From positions 371,059-435,058 of the forward strand of contig JADJFA010000002.1 of assembly GCA_016708875.1 (NCBI GenBank): 64,000 nt of DNA, read 5' to 3'. Positions 20,028 through 28,249 of the stretch are shown piece by piece (position 1 is the stretch's first letter; the number at the start of each line of letters is the position of its first letter). The DNA comes from Lewinellaceae bacterium (GTDB taxonomy: Bacteria > Bacteroidota > Bacteroidia > Chitinophagales > Saprospiraceae). A program made the translations under genes and the position numbers. A model generated the notes under the pieces. That model was not told where the DNA came from. It saw only the letters and a program-made list of their open reading frames with translations, and searched no databases.

Positions 20028-22472
20028 TCACCCCAGCGCCGCCACCAACTGCTCCAGCAACCCCTTCACCGCTTTCATGCTCCGCACATCATCCTGGACC
20101 AGAATGAGTTCTTTATTCGTCTGCTTGAGCGAAACGCCCATGACTCGGCCATGTTTATGAATGAAGGTCATGAACTTTTGGAAATGCTCGGTGGCATAGA
20201 AAGAGGATTGTGGATCGCTCAGGAAGTAACAACGGAGTTTGCCGCTTTTTAGAATCAAACGTTCAAAGCCGATTTTCTTGCACAGCCATTGCAGGCGCAA
20301 GCCGTCGAATAGCGCATTCACGGGTTTGGGCAATCTGCCAAACCGGTCTTCCATTCTTTTGGAATAGGCGGCAATGCCCTCTTCACTATCTACATTATTG
20401 AGCTCGGTGTAGAGGTTGAGGCGTTCCTGCGTATTGGTTACGTACTCGCTGGGGATGAGCATTTCCACATCCGTTTCGATGGTAACGTCGCGTACATAAG
20501 AGCCTTTCTGGGCAATTTCCTCCTGGAACAAATCCTTAAAATCCGTCTCTTTCAATTCCTGAATGGCCTCGTCCAGGATTTTTTGATAGGTCTCAAAACC
20601 GATGTCGGCAATAAAACCCGACTGCTCTCCACCAAGCAAATTGCCCGCTCCCCGAATGTCCAAATCGCGCATGGCGACCTGAAACCCGGAACCAAGATCT
20701 GTGAATTCTTCTATGGTTTTCAGGCGTTTACGCGCTTCCGCAGTGAGTACGCTCATAGGCGGCGCGAACAAATAGCAGTAGGCTTTTTGGTTGCTCCGCC
20801 CTACCCTGCCTCGCAGTTGGTGGAGATCAGAAAGGCCAAACATGTCGGCGCGGTTGATGATGATCGTGTTGGCATTTGGGATGTCAAGACCAGTTTCGAT
20901 GATGTTGGTACAGGCGAGAACATCAAATTTTCGGTCAATAAAGTCCACCAGCACTTTTTCAAGGTGGTCGGAGTCCATCTGACCGTGCGCAAATGCAACT
21001 TCGGCATCGGGGCACAACCGTTTGATGGTTTCTACGATGGCCGAAAGGTCGTTTACACGGTTGTGCACAAAGTAGACTTGCCCTCCACGGTTGAGTTCTG
21101 TGTGTATTACCTCGGCAATAAGATCCTCATCAAACACCCGAATTTCGGTGTGAATCGGCTGCCTGTTGGGCGGCGGTGTACGGATGACCGAGAGGTCGCG
21201 GGCCGCCATGAGCGAGAATTGCAGGGTGCGCGGGATGGGGGTGGCAGTGAGCGTGAGGGTGTCCACGTTGACCTTCATCGAGCGAAGTTTTTCTTTGCTG
21301 GCTACGCCAAATTTTTGCTCTTCATCCACCACCAACAAGCCTAAGTCTTTGAATACCACGTCTTTGCTCAGCAACGCATGGGTGCCGATTACGATGTCTA
21401 TCTGACCAATTTTCAATTTTTCAAGAATCGCTTTTTTCTCTTTTGCGGTGCGAAAACGGTTGATGTAATCCACAGTGACCGGAAAATCCACCAGCCGCTC
21501 CGTAAACGTGCGCCAATGCTGCAAAGCCAAAATTGTGGTGGGCACCAGTACAGCCACCTGCTTGCCGTCAGTAACAGCTTTAAAAGCCGCACGAATAGCA
21601 ACCTCTGTTTTTCCAAAACCCACATCGCCACAAATGAGACGGTCCATTGGGTACTCACGCTCCATGTCAGCTTTCACATCATTAATGCTTTTGTATTGAT
21701 CGGGCGTGTCTTCATAAATAAAACTGGCCTCAAGCTCCGTCTGAAGCACATCGTCAGGCGGGAAAGCATGGCCTTTGGCGGCGCGGCGGGAGGCATAGAG
21801 TTTAATGAGCTCAGCGGCGATGTCTTTGATTTTCTTCTTGGTCCGCGCTTTGAGTTGCTTCCAGGCATCCGAGCCGAGCTTGGCAAGTTGGGGCGTTTCG
21901 CCTTCTTTCCCGAGGTATTTGGAAATCTTGTGCAGGGAGTGGATGCTCACGTACACAATGTCATTGTTTTTGAAATTGAGCCGAACGGCCTCCTGTTTTT
22001 GCCCGCCGATTTCGATGGTCTGGAGTCCGGCAAACTTGGCAATACCATGGTCAATGTGTGTCACAAAATCTCCCGGCGATAGTTCGCGCAGCACCCTTAC
22101 GTTGAGCGCTTGGTCTCTGGTAAAACCTTGCCTAACCTTGTACTGGTGGTAACGCTGAAAAATCTGGTGGTCGGTGAGGACTTCGATTTTCAGGTCCTCG
22201 TCAATAAATCCTTCATGGATAGGTATTTCGACGGGCAGGAACTGGACCCCTGTCTTGGCATCTCCAGCGGGTAAATTCGCCTTCAATTCCTTGAAAATCG
22301 CGGACAAACGGTCAAACTGTTTTGGATTTTCAGAACAGATATACGTCTCATAACCCGCAGCCTTCATCTCGTGCAGGTGCCGGATGAGCAAGTCGAAATT
22401 CTTGTTGAAAGAGGGTTGTGGCTTGGAGTGGAAGGGGATCAGTGTGGGTGCCATATCAAGCGATCGCATCAT
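20028..22472 (-). CDS. mfd: Mfd transcription-repair coupling factor, N-terminal third missing
   Basis: An 814-residue protein aligned to the C-terminal ~70% of Mfd, normally about 1,100 residues in Bacteroidota. It begins at what should be domain D3 (PQPSFNKNFDLLI), then the RNA-polymerase-interaction domain (LSPGDFVTHIDHGIAKFAGL), the RecG-like translocase with Walker A GDVGFGKT, the DEEQ box, SFLMAAR/TATPIPRTL motifs and QLRGRVGRS, and the D7 region. The UvrB-homology module D1a-D2-D1b, which recruits UvrA, is absent. Upstream there is no room for it: the ATG overlaps the stop of the DUF2490 gene by 4 bp (ATGA). Such a protein could still displace stalled polymerase but should fail to recruit UvrA. 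Confidence 0.92.
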   Translation of the reverse strand: MMRSLDMAPTLIPFHSKPQPSFNKNFDLLIRHLHEMKAAGYETYICSENPKQFDRLSAIFKELKANLPAGDAKTGVQFLPVEIPIHEGFIDEDLKIEVLTDHQIFQRYHQYKVRQGFTRDQALNVRVLRELSPGDFVTHIDHGIAKFAGLQTIEIGGQKQEAVRLNFKNNDIVYVSIHSLHKISKYLGKEGETPQLAKLGSDAWKQLKARTKKKIKDIAAELIKLYASRRAAKGHAFPPDDVLQTELEASFIYEDTPDQYKSINDVKADMEREYPMDRLICGDVGFGKTEVAIRAAFKAVTDGKQVAVLVPTTILALQHWRTFTERLVDFPVTVDYINRFRTAKEKKAILEKLKIGQIDIVIGTHALLSKDVVFKDLGLLVVDEEQKFGVASKEKLRSMKVNVDTLTLTATPIPRTLQFSLMAARDLSVIRTPPPNRQPIHTEIRVFDEDLIAEVIHTELNRGGQVYFVHNRVNDLSAIVETIKRLCPDAEVAFAHGQMDSDHLEKVLVDFIDRKFDVLACTNIIETGLDIPNANTIIINRADMFGLSDLHQLRGRVGRSNQKAYCYLFAPPMSVLTAEARKRLKTIEEFTDLGSGFQVAMRDLDIRGAGNLLGGEQSGFIADIGFETYQKILDEAIQELKETDFKDLFQEEIAQKGSYVRDVTIETDVEMLIPSEYVTNTQERLNLYTELNNVDSEEGIAAYSKRMEDRFGRLPKPVNALFDGLRLQWLCKKIGFERLILKSGKLRCYFLSDPQSSFYATEHFQKFMTFIHKHGRVMGVSLKQTNKELILVQDDVRSMKAVKGLLEQLVAALG

Positions 22473-23212
22473 TCTCTATCTCTTAAATCAAAGTTGTGAA
22501 AGTAAAACACCCGCACAGTGTGTTGGTTTCGGAACTGATTTCCCGAAGCGAGTTGCTGATATAAATGCATGTAGCCGCCGTGAAGTTGGGCATTTTTGTT
22601 TACCTGATACACCAGCCCGACAAAAAACCGGTTCTGGTCAAAGTGATTGTACACGATATTTTTCCCGAAATTGATAAAAACCTCGTTGTTCAACAGAAAC
22701 TGCAAACCTCCTGGCTCAAATCGTTTTTGGGTGATCGGTGTGAACAAAGAGAAATTGTACCGAAGTCGCCAACTGAAATTATAACCTTCCCCCAACTCAT
22801 TGTCCGTCAATGTTTTCCTTCTGTATCGCTCCTCTAAACGAAAGGATTGTGTAAGACGAACTTTTGGGTTTCGGGTGTACCAAAGCACTTGCTGCCAGGG
22901 GCGGTGTTCAGGCAAAGCAATGCTCGCATGGCCCGGACCAGGGAATGTGTGCACGTAAGCGTAAGCAGCGGTTAGTCGCACATCGTCGCTTAGAAAATAG
23001 GTCGGCCCAAAGCGGATAATACTTTGTGAGAGATCGCCCACATAGTTGTCCTTAAGCCGTAAATGCGCATCGAACCAAAGTCCCCACTTATTTGAGATCC
23101 TCGTTTGATTAAAAACAGCGAACCATGCCTGCTCGTCTGTTGCAACGGTTTTTTGGGCCAATAACGTTGCGCAATGCAATGTAAAAACGAAAAGTGTAAG
23201 CGTGATTTTCAT
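22469..23212 (-). CDS. DUF2490 outer-membrane beta-barrel-like protein
   Basis: A 247-residue protein with a signal peptide (ITLTLFVFTLHCATLLAQ), start ATG 23212. The pattern of alternating aromatic strands (WFAVFNQTRISNKWGLWFDAHLRL, RFGPTYFLSDDVRLTAAYAYV, and the terminal HTVRVFYFHNFDLR) is that of DUF2490, a predicted small outer-membrane barrel. Its stop overlaps the truncated mfd start by 4 bp, so the two would be co-translated. It lies 3' of the sigma-factor genes on the same strand with an 80-bp gap. Confidence 0.8.
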   Translation of the reverse strand: MKITLTLFVFTLHCATLLAQKTVATDEQAWFAVFNQTRISNKWGLWFDAHLRLKDNYVGDLSQSIIRFGPTYFLSDDVRLTAAYAYVHTFPGPGHASIALPEHRPWQQVLWYTRNPKVRLTQSFRLEERYRRKTLTDNELGEGYNFSWRLRYNFSLFTPITQKRFEPGGLQFLLNNEVFINFGKNIVYNHFDQNRFFVGLVYQVNKNAQLHGGYMHLYQQLASGNQFRNQHTVRVFYFHNFDLRDRE

Positions 23213-23293
23213 GCTGATTGAACCAGTTTTTGCTTTTGAACTACTCGAAATCATAAAAGCAAGCTCTAACAACAAGTATAAGTTTTGAGTTTA

Positions 23294-23506
23294 TCATCGT
23301 CGCGTAAAATGCCAAACCATCACAGCCGCAAAGATTAAAATTAGAATTACAAGCGCCACCACCCAGAGTTGCAAGAAGCGAATGCCGCGCCGCTTGGGGC
23401 GACGGGTACGTTCGAGTTTTTGCTCCAATTTTTGCCAAACCTTTTCGGATGGGCGTTCGTGAAGTTTGTCCTCGTTTTCTTTGAAAAAATCAAAAATGTC
23501 TGGCAT
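23294..23506 (-). CDS. small single-pass membrane protein next to ECF sigma factor
   Basis: A 70-residue protein: an acidic/basic N-terminal helix (PDIFDFFKENEDKLHERPSEKVWQKLEQ split by Lys/Arg) and one transmembrane helix at ~48-66 (LWVVALVILILIFAAVMVW). It begins 2 bp after the sigma gene stop. Position and topology (cytosolic N-terminus, one helix) suggest an anti-sigma or sigma-tethering role, which is inference; no anti-sigma motif is seen. Confidence 0.7.
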   Translation of the reverse strand: MPDIFDFFKENEDKLHERPSEKVWQKLEQKLERTRRPKRRGIRFLQLWVVALVILILIFAAVMVWHFTRR

Positions 23507-23508
23507 AA

Positions 23509-24039
23509 TTAAAAAAAGCCTTTGGTTTTCAAGAGATTACGGAGTTTTTCTTTAGCAAGTATGAGTTGACTTTTACTGGTGTTGATGCTGATGCCCAGGA
23601 TATCTGCAATTTCGATGTGCTTGAAGCCTTCCAGCACATAAAGATTGAAAACGGTACGGTATCCTGGAGGCAACAGGTCCAGCAATTCAAGTATTTCGCG
23701 GGCAGAAATATCGGCTTCAATACTAAAACTATCTGGATAATCGGGGATTTGGGCTTCGTCACCCGGGAATACGAGTGGTTGGATTTTTCGCAGGGTCATG
23801 AGGCATTCATTCACCATGATTCGCCGCATCCAGCCTTCAAAACTGCCAGCACCGGAAAAACTTTCAATTTGCGAATAAACCTTGAAAAAACCGCTCACCA
23901 AGGCCTCTTCTGCGTCCTCACGTGTACGCAAATAACGCCTGCATACACTGAACATGAGCGGTGAATACCGTTCATAAAGCCATTTTTGTGCGGTTCGGTC
24001 TTGTTCCCGAAGCCGGAGAAGTAGTTCGTCGGTGGTCAT
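23509..24039 (-). CDS. ECF RNA polymerase sigma factor
   Basis: A 176-residue sigma-70 family protein with region 2 at ~20-85 (RYSPLMFSVCRRYLRTREDAEEALVSGFFKVYSQIESF, then FEGWMRRIMVNECL) and region 4 at ~115-170 (LLPPGYRTVFNLYVLEGFKHIEIADILGISINTSKSQLILAKEKL, a helix-turn-helix). This is the common Bacteroidota ECF layout. It is followed by a small membrane protein. Target genes cannot be read from the window. Confidence 0.93.
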   Translation of the reverse strand: MTTDELLLRLREQDRTAQKWLYERYSPLMFSVCRRYLRTREDAEEALVSGFFKVYSQIESFSGAGSFEGWMRRIMVNECLMTLRKIQPLVFPGDEAQIPDYPDSFSIEADISAREILELLDLLPPGYRTVFNLYVLEGFKHIEIADILGISINTSKSQLILAKEKLRNLLKTKGFF

Positions 24040-24174
24040 TTTAATCGGATATTCCGCTATAGCTTTTCCCCTAGTTCAACAGGTAGATGAGGTAGGAACC
24101 AGTGCTTGCGCATTAATTTCCATAGCAAAGTTGAGAATACTCTCGCATAGAGTAATGACCTTTGCGTTTTATCT

Positions 24175-24283
24175 GACATTAGACATTGGACTATTGGACT
24201 TTAGACGCCTAAAAACGAAGGTTTCGAGTCCAAAAATTCCAAGGTCTAAAGTCCAATAATCCAACGTCCAATAGTCCAACGTC
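24175..24283. repeat. imperfect hairpin of TTGGACTATTGGAC words
   Basis: The arm 24175-24206 folds back on 24244-24283. Both are built from the words TTGGACTATTGGAC and TTTAGAC; the right arm has one extra word. It occupies the 250-bp space between the sigma gene and the DUF983 gene, which are divergently transcribed, so a terminator role is unlikely here. Confidence 0.75.
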
Positions 24284-24290
24284 AAGAATA

Positions 24291-24689
24291 ATGTCAATTT
24301 TCAAAAAAGAATCAAAGTGGTACAGCATTTTCCATCTCAAATGCCCTCGTTGTCATGAAGGTGAAATGTTCGAGACTGGGAGCTGGGCCTTCACTAGGCC
24401 CTTTGATATGCTCAAGCGATGCCCCAAATGCAATCTCAACTATTTCCCCGAGCCTGGTTACTATTATGGCTCTATGTTCATTTCGTACATCTGGACGGGA
24501 TGGTTTTGTCTGCTTTTTGTCGCTTTTTTTCATTGGTTTTTGGGGTGGAGCCAAACCGTGGCTTTCAGTTTACTGGGTATATTTGTCGTGATCAATTTTG
24601 TCTATGTCTTTCGCATTTCGCGCCTTATGTGGATTAATCTCCATGTCAAATACGATCCCAACGCAATTGAGAAACATAAAGTAAGTTAA
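24291..24689 (+). CDS. DUF983 family membrane protein
   Basis: A 132-residue protein with the DUF983 signature: an N-terminal zinc-ribbon-like CPRCHEGEMF and CPKCNLNY, then GYYYGSMFISYIWTGW and two to three transmembrane helices (~55-115). The family is membrane-bound and of unknown function. It starts right after the hairpin and is 34 bp ahead of the coiled-coil gene, so the two probably form an operon. Confidence 0.88.
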   Translation: MSIFKKESKWYSIFHLKCPRCHEGEMFETGSWAFTRPFDMLKRCPKCNLNYFPEPGYYYGSMFISYIWTGWFCLLFVAFFHWFLGWSQTVAFSLLGIFVVINFVYVFRISRLMWINLHVKYDPNAIEKHKVS

Positions 24690-24723
24690 TCAATCATCCA
24701 TCACCTAAAATAGACTATTAACA

Positions 24724-25650
24724 ATGAGTGACAATCAAAACTCCCGTACCGTCGCAATTGTGGTCAGTGTGCTGTTGCTGCTGGCTGCCGGTCTTGGATT
24801 TTTCTTTTGGCAAAAGTCAAAAAACTATCTGGCCGAAAACGAAAAAATGGAAGCCGAGCGTGTGGCATTGGAAGCCGAAAAAACGCAAATTTCCAATTCA
24901 CTCGACAGTATGACAAATGCTTACTCCGCCTTGCGCACGGAGTATGAAAGCCTTGAAGGTCGCGTGGCATCTTCCGCCCAACAAGTACAAGAAAAGGAAG
25001 TTGTTATCCGTCAAATAAAAGCCAGCACCGTAAAAGACCTTGCAAGTCTCCGGGCCCAGGTGGAAGAATTGAAAAAAGCCAAAATCGAATTGGAGACGAT
25101 TATCACAGGTCTTCGCCTGGAGAACGATCAATTAAAGGCTCAGGTTGAACAACTTACGAGTGATAACGCACAACTCCAAGGCGCCAACACCGACCTCAGC
25201 GGGCAAGTACAAGACCTCGCCAAACAGTTGGAGTCACAGATAAAAAAGACGCAATCGGCTACCTTCAAAGCGACTTCCTTTTCCGTACAATGCGAACGCC
25301 GTGGCGACAAACTCACCACCCGCGCCAAAAAAGCCCGCGAAATCTTTGTTAGTTTTGACCTTGCCTCCGTACCAGAAGCTTACCAAGGCGAGCAAAAACT
25401 CTACATGGCCATGACCAACGATCAGGGCACACCCATTATGAGCAAGAATGCTGTAAAAACTACCATCAATGCCCCTGCCGGACCTGTAGAAATCACAGCG
25501 CAAGAAACCAAGGATGTAAATTTAACCTCTGTGCAGCGGATCTCTTTTGTGCACAAGTTCGATGAGCGACTCAAAACAGGCAACTATGTGGTGGGAATTT
25601 ACTGCGACAGAGGTTTGCTCGGCTCTGCTACATTCAGACTTGGTAAGTGA
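24724..25650 (+). CDS. membrane-anchored coiled-coil protein
   Basis: A 308-residue protein: an N-terminal transmembrane helix (VAIVVSVLLLLAAGLGFFFW, residues ~9-29), a long coiled coil (~35-172) rich in E, K, Q and L heptads, and a C-terminal beta domain (~175-308) that starts FKATSFSVQCERRGDKLTTRAKKAREIFVSF and ends YVVGIYCDRGLLGSATF. The layout suggests the coiled coil and beta domain are periplasmic. This domain recurs in Bacteroidota but I cannot assign a function. Confidence 0.75.
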   Translation: MSDNQNSRTVAIVVSVLLLLAAGLGFFFWQKSKNYLAENEKMEAERVALEAEKTQISNSLDSMTNAYSALRTEYESLEGRVASSAQQVQEKEVVIRQIKASTVKDLASLRAQVEELKKAKIELETIITGLRLENDQLKAQVEQLTSDNAQLQGANTDLSGQVQDLAKQLESQIKKTQSATFKATSFSVQCERRGDKLTTRAKKAREIFVSFDLASVPEAYQGEQKLYMAMTNDQGTPIMSKNAVKTTINAPAGPVEITAQETKDVNLTSVQRISFVHKFDERLKTGNYVVGIYCDRGLLGSATFRLGK

Positions 25651-25655
25651 AAGCT

Positions 25656-25736
25656 GTAGCAGTTGGCAGTGGCAGTGGCAGTAGCAGTGGGTCGCGCCTA
25701 CTGCTACTGCCAACTGCCACTGCTACCGCCACTGTC
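25656..25736. repeat. hairpin of CAGTGGCAGT words ending at a stop codon
   Basis: The left arm (about 25660-25690) and right arm (about 25700-25736) are reverse complements built from GGCAGTGGCAGT / GCAGTAGCAGT words. It fills the whole space between two convergent genes and its last base touches the stop codon (TGA on the minus strand) of the YkuK-like gene at 25737. Confidence 0.8.
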
Positions 25737-26207
25737 TCAAATCACCTTGTCGGCACAACATGAAGAGGCAAAAGCATCAGGCTTGGCTTTGAACACAAAG
25801 CCCATGCTAAGGATATAGCCCATTGCTTCCTTGAGCGCGGTATTACTTTCAAATGATGGGTCTGTATTAATGTCAGCGTGTACTTCAAGCGCCACGTCGT
25901 AGCGGTCGAGCAGCTCGCAAAGGGTGTATGCCACCTCCACAGAACGACCTACTTCGAGGATCATTCGTTCGCGGATGGTCATGTTGCGTTTGCTCTTGTC
26001 ATTGGAAATAAACATGAAACCGCCCCGTTTTTCGCGCAAAAACACGATTACGGTCGCAAAATGCACTTCAGTGCCGATTACTTGCGAATCAGTTCCGATG
26101 CAAACTTTCAATTTGAAACCCTCGGCGTTCTCCCTGCGAATGGTCTCTTCCACAGCGGAGAGCAAGGGTTTTTCGATGCGTTGGCCGTTGAGCCTTCTCC
26201 AGTCCAT
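25737..26207 (-). CDS. YkuK-like (DUF458) RNase H-fold protein
   Basis: A 156-residue protein of the DUF458 / YkuK family. Motifs: KVCIGTDSQVIG (first acidic cluster of an RNase H-like fold), THFATVIVFLR-type strand, GRSVEVAYTL, and LEVHADINTDPSFESNTALKEAMGYILSMGF with conserved HxDIN. B. subtilis YkuK is uncharacterised; nuclease activity is predicted from fold only. The C-terminal SSCCADKVI may be a local extension. Confidence 0.85.
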   Translation of the reverse strand: MDWRRLNGQRIEKPLLSAVEETIRRENAEGFKLKVCIGTDSQVIGTEVHFATVIVFLREKRGGFMFISNDKSKRNMTIRERMILEVGRSVEVAYTLCELLDRYDVALEVHADINTDPSFESNTALKEAMGYILSMGFVFKAKPDAFASSCCADKVI

Positions 26208-26417
26208 AGGTCAAAATTTTTGTGACGTTATTGGCATGATTGAGAAACAACACCCCAAAAGTGAGGCTTTTTTGCCAAACTTCTTTCTCAGCCACTTAAA
26301 ATTAATGGGGGCTTAAACTTGAATTTTACACTCATAAGTTCCCACTGAATAAAATTGAAGCCTGAAATAGTTGCCGCTCTCAGTCTGGCATCGGAAATTT
26401 GTGCTTTATTGACAGCC

Positions 26418-27527
26418 ATGATTGAGAAAACCATTATCGCTCCGCTTGAAATTGCGGCATTCCCCGCGCGCCGTCCGAAAAAAGCACTCCACAACCGCGT
26501 GAATCGTCGTGAGTTGAAAGAACTCTTACAAAAAGATCCGGTAAAAAGGGTCACACTTTCCTTTTACAAATACGCTCAAATTGCTGAACCTCAAGCCTTT
26601 CGCGACGAATTATACGCCTGGTGGGATGCCTTGGGCGTGAGGGGGCGCACGTATATCGCGCAGGAGGGTGTGAACGCCCAGATTTCTGTGCCAGAAACGC
26701 ATTTTGAGCAGTTCAAGACACTGATGAATGCGTACGAAATGTTTCGCGGGATGCGGCTCAATGTGGCCGTAGAAGCCGAAGGCAAATCATTTTTCGCGCT
26801 GACAATCAAGGTTAAAGATAAAATTGTAGCCGATGGACTGACGGACCCGACCTTCGATCCATCGAAAACGGGCACACACCTGAACGCCGAAGCATGGAAC
26901 CAGGCCAGTGAAGAACCCGATGTCATCATTGTGGATATGCGCAACCATTACGAAAGCGAAGTAGGCCATTTTGAAAACGCTATTACGCCCGATGCCGCTA
27001 CATTCCGGGAGGAATTACCAATGGTGGCCGAGATGCTGGCCGAACAACGCGACAAAAAGATTTTAATGTATTGCACTGGTGGGATTCGATGCGAAAAAGC
27101 CAGTGCGTTCATGAAACATAACGGCTTTGAAAATGTATTCCAACTCGAAGGCGGGATCATTGAATACGATCGACAAGTACGAGCCAAAGGCTTGAAAAAC
27201 AAATTCTTAGGTAAAAACTTTGTGTTTGACGAACGCCTTGGCGAGCGCATCAGTCCCGATGTGATTGCCCAATGCCACCAGTGCGGCAAACCAGCGGATT
27301 CGCACACCAACTGCGCCAATCTTTACTGCCACATCCTGTTTATCCAATGCGACGACTGCCGCGAAAAGTATGCAGGATGCTGTTCGGAAAAATGTTGCGA
27401 ATTCAATGCATTGCCACAGGAGGAGCAAAAAGAACGGGCACCCAGCATGGTTTTCAATGGTTCTAAATTTGGCAAGGGAGCTTATAAGGCATTCCGGAAG
27501 GCTGGCGGAGATTTGAAAAACACATAG
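26418..27527 (+). CDS. trhO: tRNA uridine(34) hydroxylase TrhO (rhodanese-related, UPF0176/YceA)
   Basis: A 369-residue protein if started at ATG 26418; the conserved part begins LHNRVNRREL about 25 residues later, so the N-terminal extension is uncertain. It contains the N-terminal acylphosphatase-like region (TLSFYKYAQI..PQAFRDELY, GVRGRTYIAQEGVNAQ), the rhodanese domain with active-site loop YCTGGIRCEKAS (catalytic Cys), and a Cys-rich C-terminus (CHQCG, CANLYCHILFIQCDDC, CCSEKCC) probably binding zinc. TrhO makes 5-hydroxyuridine at the wobble base of tRNAs, using prephenate-independent O2 chemistry. The final codons form one arm of a long hairpin. Confidence 0.92.
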   Translation: MIEKTIIAPLEIAAFPARRPKKALHNRVNRRELKELLQKDPVKRVTLSFYKYAQIAEPQAFRDELYAWWDALGVRGRTYIAQEGVNAQISVPETHFEQFKTLMNAYEMFRGMRLNVAVEAEGKSFFALTIKVKDKIVADGLTDPTFDPSKTGTHLNAEAWNQASEEPDVIIVDMRNHYESEVGHFENAITPDAATFREELPMVAEMLAEQRDKKILMYCTGGIRCEKASAFMKHNGFENVFQLEGGIIEYDRQVRAKGLKNKFLGKNFVFDERLGERISPDVIAQCHQCGKPADSHTNCANLYCHILFIQCDDCREKYAGCCSEKCCEFNALPQEEQKERAPSMVFNGSKFGKGAYKAFRKAGGDLKNT

Positions 27528-27590
27528 GCACATAGAGCACATAGTCTTCAAAATCAATACACTATGTGCTCTATGTGCCTATGTGTTTTT
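27516..27590. repeat. 30-bp perfect hairpin containing the trhO stop codon
   Basis: Arms 27516-27545 and 27561-27590 are perfect reverse complements around a 15-nt loop; the arm repeats the word CACATAG(A)G and the last codons and stop of trhO are part of the left arm. The right arm ends in T5. It can act as an intrinsic terminator. Confidence 0.85.
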
Positions 27591-27628
27591 TAAAATCCAC
27601 GTTTAGTTTGCAAAAAGGAGCGCTTCCT

Positions 27629-28118
27629 TTATCCTTTAAGTTTTTCCTTCAAAAAGTCAAAATCCCGCGGCAAAAGCGACCTCCGTCCAGGCATCACGGT
27701 ATTGAAAAAACCCGCAATTTGATGGTAAGACAAAGCCTTAAAAAGCAGCGGTACAACAATTTTGCGTCTTGATAATAAGTGCAGATTTTTCCCTTTGGTG
27801 CTCAAATGTAGGCCCCTCCGTTTGGCGAGTGCTTCCAATGATTTTTTGGAAAAAAACGAGATATGCTGCCCGATTTCTGGCAGGATGTACCACCAAGTTT
27901 CTGGCGTGGGGTGCGGAATGGGTTGCAATTCGGTGGAAAAAAGGATGTTATCGCTAAGGTGGAGGCTGAAGCATAAGATTCCGGCAACCAAAAAGGATCA
28001 GGCGCCCGCAAAAAACCGCACTAAGGACATTGGAAATAGGGCGCCTCGTATTTTGCAAGGATTTTGGCCCGAAAAACTTCTTGAGTGGGCGCGTGACAAA
28101 TGTTGCAGTTCAAAATAG
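27629..28118 (-). pseudogene. decayed class I SAM methyltransferase (zinc ribbon + C-terminus, core deleted)
   Basis: On the minus strand from 28118, the frame reads an N-terminal zinc ribbon (CNICHAPTQEVF, then CP-stop-CGFLRAPDPFW) in which a TAG at 28021-28023 sits where Gln or His is usual. About 20 codons later the sequence jumps to the C-terminal part of the same family (LSDNILFSTELQPIPHP, ETWWYILPEIGQHISFFSKKSLEALAKRRGL), skipping the SAM-binding core of roughly 150 residues. Together these ends identify a zinc-ribbon methyltransferase, reduced by a large internal deletion plus a nonsense codon. Confidence 0.75.
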
Positions 28119-28249
28119 GAAAAGTTTTGAGCGGGCGAAGGTAGTTGTAGCTTCCGCCTTATTCTCTCGAAACGCCTTAGGTTTTTTGAAACCTGTGAGG
28201 TTTGGGGCAGCAAAAAATTCCCGTTCTTTCGCCGACGAAATTATCAGCC

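Noticed and set aside
20583..21344. 253-codon open frame on the plus strand
   Set aside because: It is fully antisense to the Mfd translocase domain, has no recognisable domain, and its codon pattern mirrors the real gene.
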